64,000 bases of DNA from contig NC_064225.1 of assembly GCF_023101765.2 (NCBI RefSeq), positions 1,302,001 to 1,366,000 on the forward strand, written 5' to 3'. Below, one piece after another: positions 11,001 to 26,000 of this stretch. Under the pieces are notes generated by a model that was given only the letters and a program-made list of their open reading frames with translations, was not told the origin of the DNA and made no database searches. The first letter of the stretch is position 1. Each line of letters opens with the position of its first letter. This stretch comes from Spodoptera frugiperda (Eukaryota; Arthropoda; Insecta; Lepidoptera; Noctuidae). The position numbers and the translations under genes were made by a program.

Positions 11001-14000
11001 AGTTTTTAAAAGCAATTGGACCGAGTAGTGGGTCGTTGGAGACTGGCCAAAATTTTACCTCGATTTGATTTACTGGAGTTTGAATCAAAATTGTTTGCTT
11101 AAAAGTCCATCTTTTAAATCTTGTTATTAAAGTCAAATATCTGCATACTTATTTGTACTTATTTTAAAGTCAAAGTCAAATCATTTATTCCAATTAAACC
11201 ATATACTTAGGTACTTTTGAAACGTCAACAAATGAAGAAATAAATAATAGTCTGTCAGTTTGTCCGTCAGTGAAGTTAGGTGCTCGTTCCTTATACCTAA
11301 AAACGATCAATATTAGCACTTCATAGAAAGCACTGTTTAAAATTTCGTATTATTGCGGAGAATGACAAAATGAGAAAAACTCAATAAGTGTTTCCGAGCA
11401 CTAGTAATGCATGCACTGAATCAACGGATTTAGAGAAAACATTTGCCTTTTTAATGGGGGCAAACGAACAGACGTGTCATCTGATGGTAATGATTCAACG
11501 CTGCCCATGGACATCCGCAACGCCAGACGAGTCACAGGTGCGTTACCGGTCTTCTAAAAATGAATACGCTTGATGAGCCATTGCGAATATCAGGCAAATG
11601 TTTTCTCTAGTATTTTACAAAATGTTGTATTTGTGCATCTCATAGTATATACCCTTTCAAGAAATAAAAGGTGAGAATTTATACCATATACATAAACATA
11701 GAACCAAGAACCACAACCGTAAGAGCAACTTAATCACAGATATACGTAGAGAAATTCAACATAAAAAAGTATATATACATAGGGAAAATATCCTGAAAAC
11801 TGCTATACGGAAATCCGTCTTAAAGTCTAAGGAATAGAATGCACATCTGAATAAACATCTCATACAGATGGTCGGCAATAAATCGTTGAAAGAGGTGAGT
11901 ACTGGTTTCTGTAAAAGAAAGCGTACTTGTGGTACCTTTGTTGGGTTTTTTATGGAGCCTTTAGTGATCAGGCGAAAGAATTTTTATTGCGAAACTGGAT
12001 ACTGTTAGGATCTAGGTCTCGGGTTGAGTGAATGTTTTATGAATTAGAAGTAGACTGCGATTGGATTAGAATATTCCTTTTTTTCTCTCTCATGTCGTAC
12101 CTTCATTTGTTTGAGTGTATTTTTCTTGGTAAAAAGGTAGAGGCTTATGAAAAGCCAATTTTTCGAGTAATGGTATGATATATGTGTGAATGAGATTACC
12201 GGAGGCCCAATCCCTGATTCCCCACAACACTTTCCTAACCCCTAAAAGGCCAGCAACGCACTTGTAATGCCTTTAGTGTTTCAGGTGTCTATGAGCGGCG
12301 GCGATTGCTTACCATCAGGTGATCCGTCTGCTCGTTTACCGGCTTATACCATAAAAAGTAAGTTTAAATGCAACACCAATGATAAAATATTCAATCTTTG
12401 ATCCAGTTCTCATCAAAAGGAACAGAGCAAAAACAAAAAACGAACGAAGAAGTCGTCCTCGATTCAAATGCCTCGCGACAGGCAGTCAGCAAAATTTTTT
12501 GATGAGACCTCCAATTGAATTTGCACCCAATTCTCAACCAATCACGGTATAAAATCTATTTTGTGTAGTTCCGTCGGCTGGCTTTTTGTTCTGCCATTTT
12601 ATTAAACATGTTTATTTCAATAGAAATGGAAATGTAATGTGAAATGATTTCTATTCGAACGACTTATTGTTTATTTTTGTTTGTCTTCAGCGAAGTACGT
12701 ATACGGTTGATACGTTTGTTTTGATCTTTTTATTAAAGAAGTCGATTGAAAGAAGTGTGCGGTTGATGTGGAATATATTTGTATTAGTTTCTTTTTGTTT
12801 ATTTAATTTCATTATGTTTGTTTTATTGAGTAGAACTATATATACAATGTGATAGGGGTGAGACTTCTAACCCGTTAAGGCTGAGTACTAAATCTAATTT
12901 TATCGACAAAAGTCGATCCCCCTAAAAATTATGGCTATTTTAATATTTTTTCTACTTTTTTTGATTTCAAAGGTTGTATGCGTCGTAGAAACAAAAAAAA
13001 AAAAACGACAAAGGGTAGCTAATAACCTTGGCTAACTAATTCATTACCTTTTTCATATGTTTGATAATGTTTTGATGAGAAAAAAAAATCATTTGTGTTG
13101 AATGTTGAAAAAATCACTATTTTTCAATATTTTCAATTAGGGGTTCAACACCCCATATTATTTTTTTTGTCGATAAAATTAGATGTAGTACTCAGCCTTA
13201 ACGGGTTAGAAGTCCCGCCCCTATCACATTGTATAATAATATGTATAATAGTCTTTTTTCGAGAGAGGGTTAGACGATTTTTAAATTTTTCATAAGAAAA
13301 AGATCTTTAACACATTACACTCCTTAGGGGGCAAATGATTTATGAACTAACACTGCATTTGCATTAAAAATAAGCATTTTTTTTACAACAATAATGGTCT
13401 AAAGGGTACTTTCGCAAATTTTTGCTTTTGCCCCCCAAGGAGTGTATTTGTGTGACGCCTTCACGCAAAAACGGCTTAAACGATCGAGATGAAATTTACA
13501 ATCATCAAGGGTAGATTATGGTCTGGAATAATATATAGACTACTTTTTATCCCTTAGAAACGCAGGCGAAACCGCTGGAAGAAGCAATTTTTTTAAACGT
13601 TGCTCCAATTTAGGATTTTTTCTTGTGTCGTGGGTATGTTTACAAATATACAGGTTCACGTACACATCACACTTAGACCCGAAACAACAATTTGTCGGCC
13701 ACACAAAGAGTTGCTCCGTGCTTGCTCCGTGCGGGAATCGAACCCGCAACACGTTGCGAGGCAGCCAGTTACCCAGCCGTCGCACCAACCGTGCAGTCTT
13801 GAATAAAATATTTTCAAAATATTTAATTTTGCTTCGCTCCGAGAAATTCGCATTCATTTACATTTCCTCCTCACTCTCCAAGAAATCTTCCATAATAATA
13901 ATAATTTCAAATATTCTCATACGATTAAACAAAGTTAAAACCATGATCAGACTGCGGTTTGACCCAAATACTCGACGGAGAAACCTCAGCACTCCGACCG

Positions 14001-17000
14001 AATCTTGGAACCTTGGCAATAGCACCACATCTTAAACAGCAGTATATGTCAGTATATGTCAGTATATGTCAGTATATGTAGTACTAGCGACCCGCCCCAG
14101 CTTCGCATGGGTGCAATGGTGATTTATTATGCATGTATTATACATATAAACCTTCCTCTCGAATTACTCTATCTATTAAAAAACGCATCAAAATCCGTTG
14201 CGTAGTTTTAAATATTTAAGCGTACAAAGGGACATAGGGACAGAGAAAGCAACTTTGTTTTATAATATGTAGTGATGACGCACTACACTTTAAGACGAGT
14301 AACTTGCTTCACTGACGGACAGACTGACAGACTTCTATTTGTTGACATTTCAAAGTACCTTTTTATGGTTTAATGGGAATTTAGGGAACAGCGAGTAAAG
14401 TTCCCTAAGAAAAGGAGGATCCTCCGACCAGGCGAGGTGATCAGCCTGGCGGGCTTACTGCCCAACTGTTGTTCGTTGGGATTTTCTATCCGTCTTAATT
14501 CGCATGTAAACTTCATATGTGCGATGCAGGATATTTGTGACGTCATCCGTTGATTTGCTCGTCGATAGTCTATGTGCGACTTCTGTCATCTGTCACTTGT
14601 CAATGCGTCGCTACAGGAATAAAATATGACTTTAACTTTTTTATCTTCGATAGTATTTATTTTCATATGAAAATTGAAATTCCATAAGAAAATACGTGTC
14701 TCATATTTAAAAATAATCTACAAGACGGACAATAAAATATTGTTATACCTCTGAGTTTGTTTCGGCATTTCTTCTCAGAGTAGTCGGATAGGAAATGCCG
14801 GCCTCATCTAGCTATTTGAAATATTTACGTGTAAAAGTTTTATTTTATGACCTATTTACAGAAATAAATATCATTTATCATTTATAAATTAGTCACCTAC
14901 CCAATTATAGGAAGATTATGTATGTTACCTATAATAAAACTGACTCACCAGAATACAAAAGCCGGTGCCTCTGTAGTTTGTACCACGGAGCACTGGAGTC
15001 GTAACGTTGATCCAGGCTTCAGGTACTTCTCCGTAGGCCCTGAGATCTGGGCTCGCGCCTCTGTGGACAAAGAATATATAAAGTATTAGCGAAGGATTTA
15101 TTTAGTAGTCGTATATGCATGGATCACATTAAGTCACAGGACGATTTTCTCCCGCAAAAAAAACGGTGTTAAACTATGTATGTGTCCGTTGATATTAAGC
15201 TATGTAGCAGTGCGAGGAAGATGTATCGTTCGAGTATGCGATGTATCGTTAGTAGGGAAACCATCCGTAGCATGCTTTCATAGCAACTTTCCATAGCACG
15301 CATCTTTCCACATAAAAAAAAAACATCGCTCAGTCCATTTCCACCAGTTCTAAGCTATGTGTACCAATGAATATGATTGGTGGAAGCCAAACGCTATCCA
15401 CAGCAACGTAGCATAGCACATCTCTGGTGGAAAAGCACCCGTAGACTTTATAAAAAACCAGACAGAATCTCAGTGTCTCAATCAACGATCCAACCTAAAA
15501 TAACATAACCTATGACATTCGTTGACATTGCTGAATTAAATTCTGTTTTCATTCCATCGTTTGGCTGTTGTTTTAGTATGTTATCAAAACTATTACTGTA
15601 TAGATGTTGTGTTAACATTGAGTTGATAAAAATACTTCTTATTCAATCATAATGTTGTTTATGAAAGTAACTTTAGCTTTTTGTTTGGTTATTCTCTATA
15701 AATAACTTGATAATTTTTAGTCATTTTGTAGTTTCTTTTAGTTGATTGAAGTAAAATTTTGGCTTTGAAATCAGTACCTACTAGATAACATTTAATTCTT
15801 ATCGGTTAGGTACATTATTATTATTAGAGGTCAAGTAAATCTAACATTTTTTGTATTGAAATTTAATTCCATAAATAATAATTAATTAATAATTCGAAAC
15901 TATATTTATGATGTTACTAGCGAAAGAGGTATGTGAAAATCGTAGCAATTGGCGTTCCATAGTCATTTCCTACCTCCACGGGAGACAGGCGTGAGGTTAT
16001 GTATGTATGTATGTATGTATGAGATTACTGAGAATCATAAAATCTTAAGTATCATACTTTGGCTACCGACCCAAATTAAAACAAATGAATTAATGACTCG
16101 ATTGATTGAGCAGTCTTAGGACTTGTTTCACAATATCTAGTTTCTGTATTCCGTATTCTGGATAGCCTCTATGTATCAGATAACTTTCAATTAAGAATGT
16201 AATTTGTATGATGGTGAAATAGGCGCTTAGAACCATTTCTATGCGCCAAATTCTAAACCCAGTTTTTACTACACAGTTGCCAAACCACAGAATTTGCACG
16301 CGCTGTAGTAAGCTCAACTGAGCTGGTTCACACAACAGCTAACTGTTATGACAGTCGATAACTAAGCCTGCATACTCGATGGTCTCGACATTTCACCTTA
16401 AATCTCTTGTGGTAGCTTGAACGTGCGATATATCGATGTTTCGGTAAATCGAGCGAGTTCATTCGAGTAGACTAGTAATATTTCTAGGCTATTGTGGTAT
16501 ATTGTTGTAGTGCCTAGTCGAACAACTATCAACTATGAAGGATGAATCAATAATTCTTGCATGATTCGTCTGTCTCAGTTTGTGATTTTTAACCCTATTA
16601 ATTGATTAATGGCTGTTTTTACCGACGTCTTGTCTTTTTTTATATGGTGTAAGGCGGTAAACGAGCAGACGCAAAACGTGATGGTAAGCAATCGCTGTCA
16701 CCCATAGACACCCATAGACACCCAAAATACCAGAGGTTGTTCGGGAATCGGGGATGGGGAAGATTGGGAAAATTGGGCCTCCGATAACCTCACTCACACA
16801 ACGAAACACATCGCAAGCGATGTTTCACGTCGGTAATCTGTGAGGCCGTGGTATCACTGCGGTCGAGCCGGCCCATTCGTGCCGATAGCATGGCTCTCCC
16901 ACACTTAATCTTATTATTTACACACACATTATATTTTAAAATATCTTGTGATTTTGTGATATCCTAACTATGTTAACATCAATAATTATTTTCTATGACA

Positions 17001-20000
17001 CACATAATCACATTATGTTTAGTTACTTGACTGAACAGTTGTCGTGGTGACTGAGCAACTGGCTACGGTGCAACGTGTAGCGAGTTCGATTCCTGCATGG
17101 AGCAACTCTTTGTGTGATCCACAAATTGTTGTTCCGGATATGTGAAATTGTATGTTTCTAACGCACCCACAACATAGGAGAAAACTCTAATACTACAACT
17201 TTAATAACCTAACTCAGTCAACACAAAGTAAAATCTTCCTCCGCTGACAATCGCAGAGAGTGCCCCGAAATAGGGTCAATAAGGAGATTTATATAAAATA
17301 TGTTTCACAAAATGTTGTCCCTCCAATTTCTAGAGTAATTCGTTCGCGTTACTATGGACATTACTTTCGCATGACATCACTGGGTCCAACACGAAATTTC
17401 ATTCCTTTACGCGGCTCGCGATGGATATTAGTCCGTCAGGTCCATATTAAGCCGACATTTTTGCACACGACAGAAAGAATTTAAAATATTACGTTTAAAA
17501 GAGGAATATATTATGTTTTAAAAATATTTTACGCGATAAAAATTAAAGAGAGGAATTTCTTGTCAGGAAATTAAAATTAAAAATTGTGATGGGATGTGGC
17601 GGTTTTTTTTTACTGGTAGGTAATGGAATAATAAATTAATCGTAGCGAGCTGATGAAGTGGTTTTACTGTAACGAAATTTACTGAATTTTCTTGTTTAAT
17701 AAATTTCGTGTTAAAATTAACAATATTTCGTCTCTTTTATATCATGTGATTCACCATATGATATAATTTTGTTTTCAAGTGTGGCAGAGCCATGCTTCGG
17801 CACGAATGGGCCGGCTCGACCGGAGTGATATCACGGCCACGGCACAAAAAACCGACGTGAAACAACGCTTGCGTTGTGTTTCGTTGTATGAGTGAGGTTA
17901 CCGGAGACCCATTTACCCCCTTTCCAATCCCTGATTCCCCAATAACCCTTAAATTCCTAACTCCCAAAAGGATGGCAACGGCGTTTCGGGTGTCTATAGG
18001 CGGCGGGGATTGCTTACCGTCTGTTTACCGTCTTATACCATAAAAAAACACAATGACACGGACACGGAAAGAGTTTAGAAGATTGAATAGATTTTTAAGC
18101 TCAAGCCCATATGACGAATATCAAAAAGTCCGTGCGGCCGACTCGCCGGTTCAAAAGTATAGGGTTAGAAACTTGGCTCTACACGGGATCTGATTACTTT
18201 TTGACAGTGCGAGCTATATGGTCTCGTATTGGCAACATTTAACATGAAATGTTTTTGTGGGATGCTCTTTAATGATGATAGGAGCGTTATCAAAACGCGC
18301 GCTTAACGCTTGCCATGTAAACATCCTCACGCGAACCCTCACAGCCATATATAAAAGTTAGCATGACATATAATTATATAGTATAGATACATATATATAG
18401 TATAGAAATATTTGTCGTCATAACACTTCAGAAATTACATCACTATACACAATACAATTGAAATGTTATGTCACTATTAAATCCATTGAATACAACAAAC
18501 ACTGTCTGGTTGACACTATTACAAAGTGGGACAAATAGTGTTGTAATTGTTTCTGTCATTGTGAGCTTCCAAGAAACATAAATTAGTTTGTAGGAACAGA
18601 ATGTATTGAATTAAACATTAATCTAACATTATGGGTTTGATTCGTTGAAGAGGTGCTGAGAGGTCTATAATAGGGTAGATGACTAATCTTTATTTTAACG
18701 TTACGTAACGATTATTTTAAAATATTAGACACATGTTTTCTTGCGGAAACTAATACTTTCGAAAATACATCGATTTGAAATATCGCGTGACATAGACGTA
18801 GTTTTATACGTAGAAATTACGTTTTTGCTCCCACTCCTAAACTTTGATTCGTTTTATCTAAGTATTGTTATCTTAGTGGACCGGCTGGGCGGGAGTGATA
18901 CACGACCTCACAGAAAACCGACGTGAAACTACGCTTGTGTTGTATTTCGTTGTGTGGGTGAGATTACCGAAGGCACAAGTACCACTCTTACCAAACTTCC
19001 CAATCCCCGATTCCCCAAATTCCTAACCCCCAAAAGGCCGGTAACGCCTCCGGTGTTTCAAGTGTCCATGGGCGGTGGCGATTGCTTACCATCAGGTCAT
19101 GCGCCTGCTTGTTTACTGGCTTATTCCATAAAAAAAATACAGGTCAAACTAAGAACCTCCACTTTGTTGAAGTTGGCTAAAAAGTTATATAAGAAAAAAC
19201 TAGAGTAAATCTTTATCTTTATAACACAATATAGTAGTAATAACCTTGAACTTATTTACTGAGAGACTTCTATTATTACATAAAATATTCAACCTACATG
19301 ATATGCTAATATCGCCCTTATTCCACGCATTTCGCATTTTATGTTTCATGAATATCTAATACATAATACTATGCTTATATCATAGTAGCTTGTCGCCTGT
19401 GACTTCGCTTACGAAGCTTCGCTCTTTAGATGGTTGTATTGATTGGCGGTTGTCTGTTAGTTGTTGCCTTTAGAACTAGATGGCGTTAGTGGGCTAAGGT
19501 ATCTATTTAGATTAAAATAGTCTTGATTGTATCATACAATTATTACTATTACTGGGCACATGCTGATTTTGAGATTATTTTTTACATAGGACCGAATTTT
19601 AGAAATATTGGGATAATAATTTAGACTAAGGCATACTCTTATATTTAATTAAGTAGTAGTTTATTTCCACATTCCACGGAACGGATTGACTTAGAAGAGA
19701 AACAAAATAGTATGACATAATCAATTAAGTAAATAAGTACTGTACATTCTTTTTATCTTTCATCATTTTCGAGCCGGAACGGGTACTTCTACTTATTAGA
19801 ATAGGGGTGTTTTTTTGTCAATAATACATAGTTTGACACTTCTTCTCGCCTCGCCCAAGGCGGGAGAACTCATTGGATGATTTTTCCCCCTCAAAAAAAG
19901 TAGTGAAATTCTTCGAGTAATTTTAGAACTTATTTTAAACCAACGAACAAACATAAATAATGTTCCTCTTTTACAATATATATACATATACGTACTCATA

Positions 20001-23000
20001 TACTTTTATGTAAGCGTAGAAAAATTCATCTGCGTCAGGGATGAATTCGTTTTAATTTTATTCGGAGCTTCAAGTTCTGAAGCTATGGCATATTATTAAT
20101 TTATATTTACGTCCTTTGGTAATAAGATCCTGTCAGTATCTAGTGGTAGGTATTGTCGAGATGTATAAAATTAAATATATAATTATTTCTTTTATAGAAT
20201 AGAGTCATACGTTATTTTGCGGAAATCCATGCTACAATTTATTATAGTTTTTTATTCCGCTTTGTGCCCAATTCCAGACTCCGTGCTACTAAGCTATGCA
20301 AGATGCAAGTATTTGTCATTTATAGTTCGCCTTTTCTCATTTGTAGATTTTTTATGGAATAAGCTGATAAACGAACAGACTGATCACCTGATGGTAAGCA
20401 ATCGCCGCCGCCCATGGACACTTGAAACACCAGAGGCGTTACAAATGTGTTGCCGGCCTTTGGGGGTTAGGAATTTAAGAGTTGTTGGGGAATCGAGGAT
20501 TGGGAAGATTGGGAAGGGGGGTAATTGGGCCTCCGGTAACCTCACTCACACAACTAAACACAACGTAAGCGTTGTTTCACGTCGGTTTTCTGTGAGGCTG
20601 TGGTATCACTCCGGCCGTGTCAGTCCATTCGTGCCATGGCTCTCCCACACTAAAAATTGATATATTTGTATAATTAATTTCCTCTGAGGCCATTACGTTT
20701 TAAACTCAGACTAAACCCAGACACCAAAATGAGTAGTTCAAGTCAACGACTCTCAAAACAAAAGCTAGACTCATAAAAAAACAAAATATTTCGAAACAAA
20801 TTAAAACGCTCACGTCGCTCCTAAAATTAACAAGTAACTGAGTTTCGCAGACTCATCTCATAATCCTAGCTATCATGTTAACATTAAAAAAATAAACAAA
20901 CAAAAAAAAACCTTTTATTTCTACCAAAAAAATTATCCACACATATTTTTTTAAACACCATACAGATTTGGCGACGAAATGAAGCCGTATCCCAGTGTTG
21001 CCGCAGTAAAATTTAAAACATTTTAATTATTTTCACGGGTAACCCTGCCCTTTCTAATATGGCGGGTGGGCATTGCGTTTAAGGCCCTGTTATTTACATA
21101 TTAATACTGGCTCGGGTCGAGAAGTACTGACATTCGGTGCTTAGTCATATTATAAATGAGTATATCGAGTATTTCATTGTTTAGGCTAAAGTATTAGATT
21201 GGAAATTGAGTAGAATGTTAAAGCGATGATGGAAATAATTATGTTCTCTAAAGCCTGTCGTTTTTCAAATTCTTATCACTTTTAAGGGGGAAAATCATAC
21301 ATTGACTTCTCTCGCCTTAGGTGAGGTCAGAAGTAGTTTCAGACACTTAATGACTAAAAACCACCCGGTTCCTACACCTGCTCTTTGAGTTGGAGCCTAC
21401 CGCTTACCGCTTCATGGTAGATATCCCACCAACTCGCACGAAGCGCTTCGCTTCAAGCTTCCTTGTGCGAACTGCTAGGGAGTGGAACTCCTTGCCGGAG
21501 TCTGTGTTTCCTGATGGGTATAACCTGGGTGTCTTCAAGGCCCGAGTGAATAGGTTGCTTATGGGCAGACGTGCTCCACCGTAGGCCGCATAAACTTGCT
21601 AGGTAGTCCGCAGCTCTACTTAAAGAGCGGAAATGCCTACTTGAAACGCCTCTGCTGTTTCGGGTGTCCATCAGGTGATCCTTCGGCTCGTTTACTGACA
21701 TAATCTGCTACATGTTTTTGCAATTATTGAAATGCAAATTTATGTTTAATCCAACAATTTAACTGTCGAAAGCAACATGAATAAACAATTGTATTTAGCA
21801 ACGCATAAAGTAACGTTCTCTTTAAGATTGAACAAAAAAAAAACTGCCAAGATTATAAAGACAAATCCCACAACCCCGATCAACAACCTCACCCCAAAGC
21901 CAGACATAATAAAATCCAATAACCCTGAACGACTCACATTCGCTAATTAGCAAGTTTAACGAGATACAGTATAACTTTAATAAGGACTCCATAAAACGTA
22001 GCCATTATATTCATGTGACAACGTTACAAGCTACGTAATGCGTCTCCAAGGCAAAATTCTGTGAAACAGGTGTGCTCACTTTACACTTGAAATAAGAAAA
22101 ATGGACCAAGTGCGAGTCGGACTCACGCATGGAGCTCTGCATTGTATATTCATTTCATATTTTGAGCAATAAATAGTATTTAAAATAACTTTTAGGGGAT
22201 TACTTTGTACGTATGATATAGGATGAAGGAAATCCGGAGCAAAAGTAAAAATACATCATCTTTCCTTTCAAATAAAAGTATTATAATCTTTTTGTTTTTC
22301 AACTGTCTAAGGGTGTTTTTTTCACCAGACAAATATGCTATGTAGTTGTGCTACGAAGATGTAATAGTTAAGTTGTGAAACTATGTGACAGTTTTCACTG
22401 ATACTAAGCTAAAATACGCCGCAGCAAGCAGCAAAGTAGCTTTTTACTCTTGATACATCATTTGTCCAAGTTTTAACTGGCTAGCTATCACGGTTCCTTT
22501 AATACAGGCAGACAGTCACACAGTAAAGCAAAGTCTTAGCAATAGGGTTCCCGTTTTTATCCTTTACTTATGGAACCCTAAAAACTTTCAAGCCTATTAC
22601 TCTTCTGAAAGCTTAAACTTAAACTGAATTGCTTAAGGCAGTTTAAGTCTAGAATTTTTGCTTATTTGCGACTATTATTGTGCTGAGGTTTTAAAAGAAA
22701 ATCTTGTTTTTGCAATAAACGTGTGTAAGGTAATGAGTTTTAGGTGCTTTATTCTTTAAAGAAACAAGTTTTAAATGGAACTTTGTCTCACTCTACGAAG
22801 TTTGTATTAGACTAAATAGCTGATAATTTCAACAATTTAGGCCTACTGTATTTTGTCTAGGCGGGTTTAATGTTGTCTTTTTGTGGACAGTTTCCATTAT
22901 TTCTAAGTAAGACGCAAGCATTTGTCATTTGTAGATCGTCTATTGTTGATCTGGAGATGTGGACAACGTAACGGTTACCAGCTCAAAGCAGGAGTTGGAC

Positions 23001-26000
23001 CGGGGAGATTTTCAGTCAGTAAGAGTCTGACACTTCCTCTCACCTTGCCTAAAGTGGGAGAAGTCGATTAATGATTTTCCCCCTCAAAAAAAATGCCATC
23101 TATGTTTACGAAAACATATATTCGTTAAATGACGTAATGTGGCAAATTACCTTTATAGAAAATTTTACGCCAGACTGCAAATAAAATTCAAACAAAATTC
23201 ATCTCTATTTAACATATTGAACGCCGTGGTGGTCACCGGTGACCGACGTTAGCGGAGGATTTGCCTTCAACAGTTTTCTATTGGCAGTCAAAGACTTGTG
23301 TAGGAGAGCCATGCTTCGGCACGATTGGGCCGGCTCGACCGGAGTGATACCACGGCCTCACAGAAAACCGACGTGAAACAATGCTTGCGTTGTGTTTCGT
23401 TGTGTACTTGTACCGGAGCCTCTGGTGTTTCAAGTGTCCATAGGCGGCGGCGATTGCTTACCATCAGGTAATACGTCTGCTCGATTACCGGCATGTCTCA
23501 TAAAAAAAAAAAAAAACACAGTATTGATATAAAAATATTGTGTAAACACTCACCGACGACGTCAAGTCTTAGAAAGATGCTCGTGGGAGGGTGGGAGGAG
23601 ACTTGGCACTCGTAGATGCCAGCGTCCCTCTTCTGTACAAATCTTACTTTCAGCGTCCAGTCCTGGAAATTAAGAAAATATTTTAGAATACTACGAGTAT
23701 CAGTATATACGTTGGCAAAACTACGAAATGGTTTTTCAAAAAAATCTTATATGGTTTCCTAGGAAATTTTTGGATTTTTGACTAAGAATTGTTAATTAAT
23801 TGCAAAAAGTACCCCTCTTCCCAATCTCCCAAATTCCCCAACGATCCTTAAATTCCTAACCCACCAAAAGCTAGTAACGCACTTGTAACGCCTTTGGTGT
23901 TTCGGATGGCCATGGAAAGCAGCGATTACTTATCAGATGATCCGTCTGCTCATTTACCGGCTTATACCATAAAAATCCACATAATCAGATACACGTATTA
24001 ATATACATACATATTAATGCCAAGAACGAATTCAGAGTTTATTTACATAAAACATAATAAAATATTTGAAAAAGTAACGAATCTAAACACTAATTGGCTG
24101 CAAGGAGAAACTTCAAAAGCACGAGAATCCTTTTACGTAGAATAAAATTAAAAAATAGAAACTTCAAGCTGTTGCTATTTTATTTCCCGTATTACATTAA
24201 AAATAAACCATGGTTCCATAATATTAGAAAAGTTTTAAATGATATATCAAGTTTTATTTCGACCTTATTTAGGTCTATAATAATTATGGCTACCGTACTC
24301 AGAGTAACTTAGTAATGACTTAATTGACTCCTTAGTAACGATTTAGTTCAGAAAATAATTGCTAATCGGATTAAGTAACCATGAAATGTCTCCGAATAAG
24401 ACTTGTTTTTTTCGCTAATTCTTTACTTAGGGAGCCATTCGTGACCTTTTGGACATACATATAACATTAAAAAACGAGAGTTTCTCTGTCAGAAAAAAAT
24501 GTAGAAAATTTGCGTTTCTTTTTAAAAACTCGTAGGTATGTTACCTACCTACGAAACAGAAAATATTTTTTGACAAACCTCACTAAAAGGTTACCTAAAT
24601 ATTTGTGAGAAAAAAACTTGAATGTGGATATAAAAAGACTGCTGTAATTTCATGAGTACTGAAGGGTTACACCACAGAATTTGTGCGGTTCCCAAAATAG
24701 GTACGTTTGAACTTTACATGGTACACTGCGCAATAAAATTTGCGTGTTCTTTTCAAATGTTTCTTTGGTATTTTAAGTAAATAAGAACTTGAATATTATT
24801 TGTCTGTCAAAAAAGTGAAATTGTCGTGGTGACCCGGAGGTTTAAGACGCCAGCTACTCATTCATGAAGGCGCGAAACCTACCAACGGCAACTATTAGGG
24901 TGACTTTTTCCGAGTTATATGTACTATAGACACCACTGACAAATGGTGAAGGAAGATATTGTGAGGAAACCTGCACATTTAATTCTCTTTCATTACAAAA
25001 AAAAACAATTTTAACAGTTTTGGGAGCATTTGAAAATTTCTTTACATAAGTTTTCACGCAAAAATGAACCTAAAATAGATATTATACGCAAAGACTACAA
25101 TTCCTATAGACGCAAACGTGATACTCAATCAATCCAAGCAGAATTAATTAAACTACACTCTCATATTATATTTCCCGAAATTGCCCGAGCATTGCCGAAG
25201 ACACCCGAAGCAAAATGATTGTACAGTTAAGACGCCGAAGACTTGAGGGTTTAATATCTTAGCCTAGCGCTCACCACAAGCGCTGTTAAGGGCCTAGAAT
25301 GACACCAAATTAATTAGTACGCTTATTCACTTTACCTACCATCTGTATAAGAGGCGATGGAAGGTATTATAGTCCTTTTATACTTATTCGTTAGAGTGTA
25401 ATTTTGTTTGGCTTTGTTAAATGTGAGTATAGAGGTTCTTGCTTATTATTCTCTATAGGAATTCCTAGTTTGGAACGAGCTACTAGGTTCATTTTGCCAG
25501 ACAAGGGCACCAACAATTTTGTTGTAATGCCGACATATTTATGATGTTTTCAGAGCATTATAATAAATATTTTAAACAAATATCAGAATATTTATTTATT
25601 TACAGGTAACCGCGCAAGGTAGTCCGCAGCTCCGGATATTTTTGATAGATGGAACCTCAAAAATTAAACTTTGGAGAGGCGGGTAACAGGCTCAAACCCA
25701 TAAAAGGCCAGCAATGCACTTGTAATGCCTCTTGTGTTTCGAATATCCGTCTGCTCGTTCACCGGCTTATACCATAAAAAATGTTTCCAAAAATTCAGCC
25801 ATCACTTCAAAATCCACTCCAAAAAGACACATCAGTGACATTATACTAAGAGATCAATAAGTAATCCCTTGGAACCCATTCTATTTAGTTTCTCAAGATA
25901 TGTGACCCAAAACCGAGAGGAATTAACATGCGTCCCCAAGATTATTGGTTTTCCCAAAGTGTAGTACCTTTGAAGAAACTTCCTAAATCTAAGTTTAGCT

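Larger units (their letters stand above)
5078..14948. other. dpr intron 5
   Basis: 9.9 kb. It holds a C-type SINE (5118-5334), an H-type tail (5375-5480), the TATA island (5928-5990), an AT-rich region without clear repeats (6300-9500), repeat B (9508-9650), a 78-base tandem (9774-9920), an A/C chimera (10560-10850), two foldback elements (12841-13446), a D SINE and an H tail. Short GC-rich patches near 6720-6790 and 7730-7800 were not identified. Confidence 0.6.
15061..23553. other. dpr intron 4
   Basis: 8.5 kb, dominated by A-type copies (16632, 17778, 18876, 20351, 23298), an E element at the right-hand splice site of exon 5, a J element, a B/LINE chimera (21284-21620) and a K-type repeat (22099-22590). 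Stretches 15450-15900, 19210-19780 and 20660-21270 show nothing recognisable beyond AT-rich sequence. Confidence 0.6.

Noticed and set aside
13625..14035. 136-codon open frame on the plus strand
   Set aside because: Its first half is the reverse of a D SINE head and body, and the rest is AT-rich low-information sequence.
20217..20660. 147-codon open frame on the plus strand, the longest in the window
   Set aside because: It runs straight through a minus-orientation repeat A copy; the same peptide scraps recur at other A copies (e.g. 43133, 53320), so it is not a gene.
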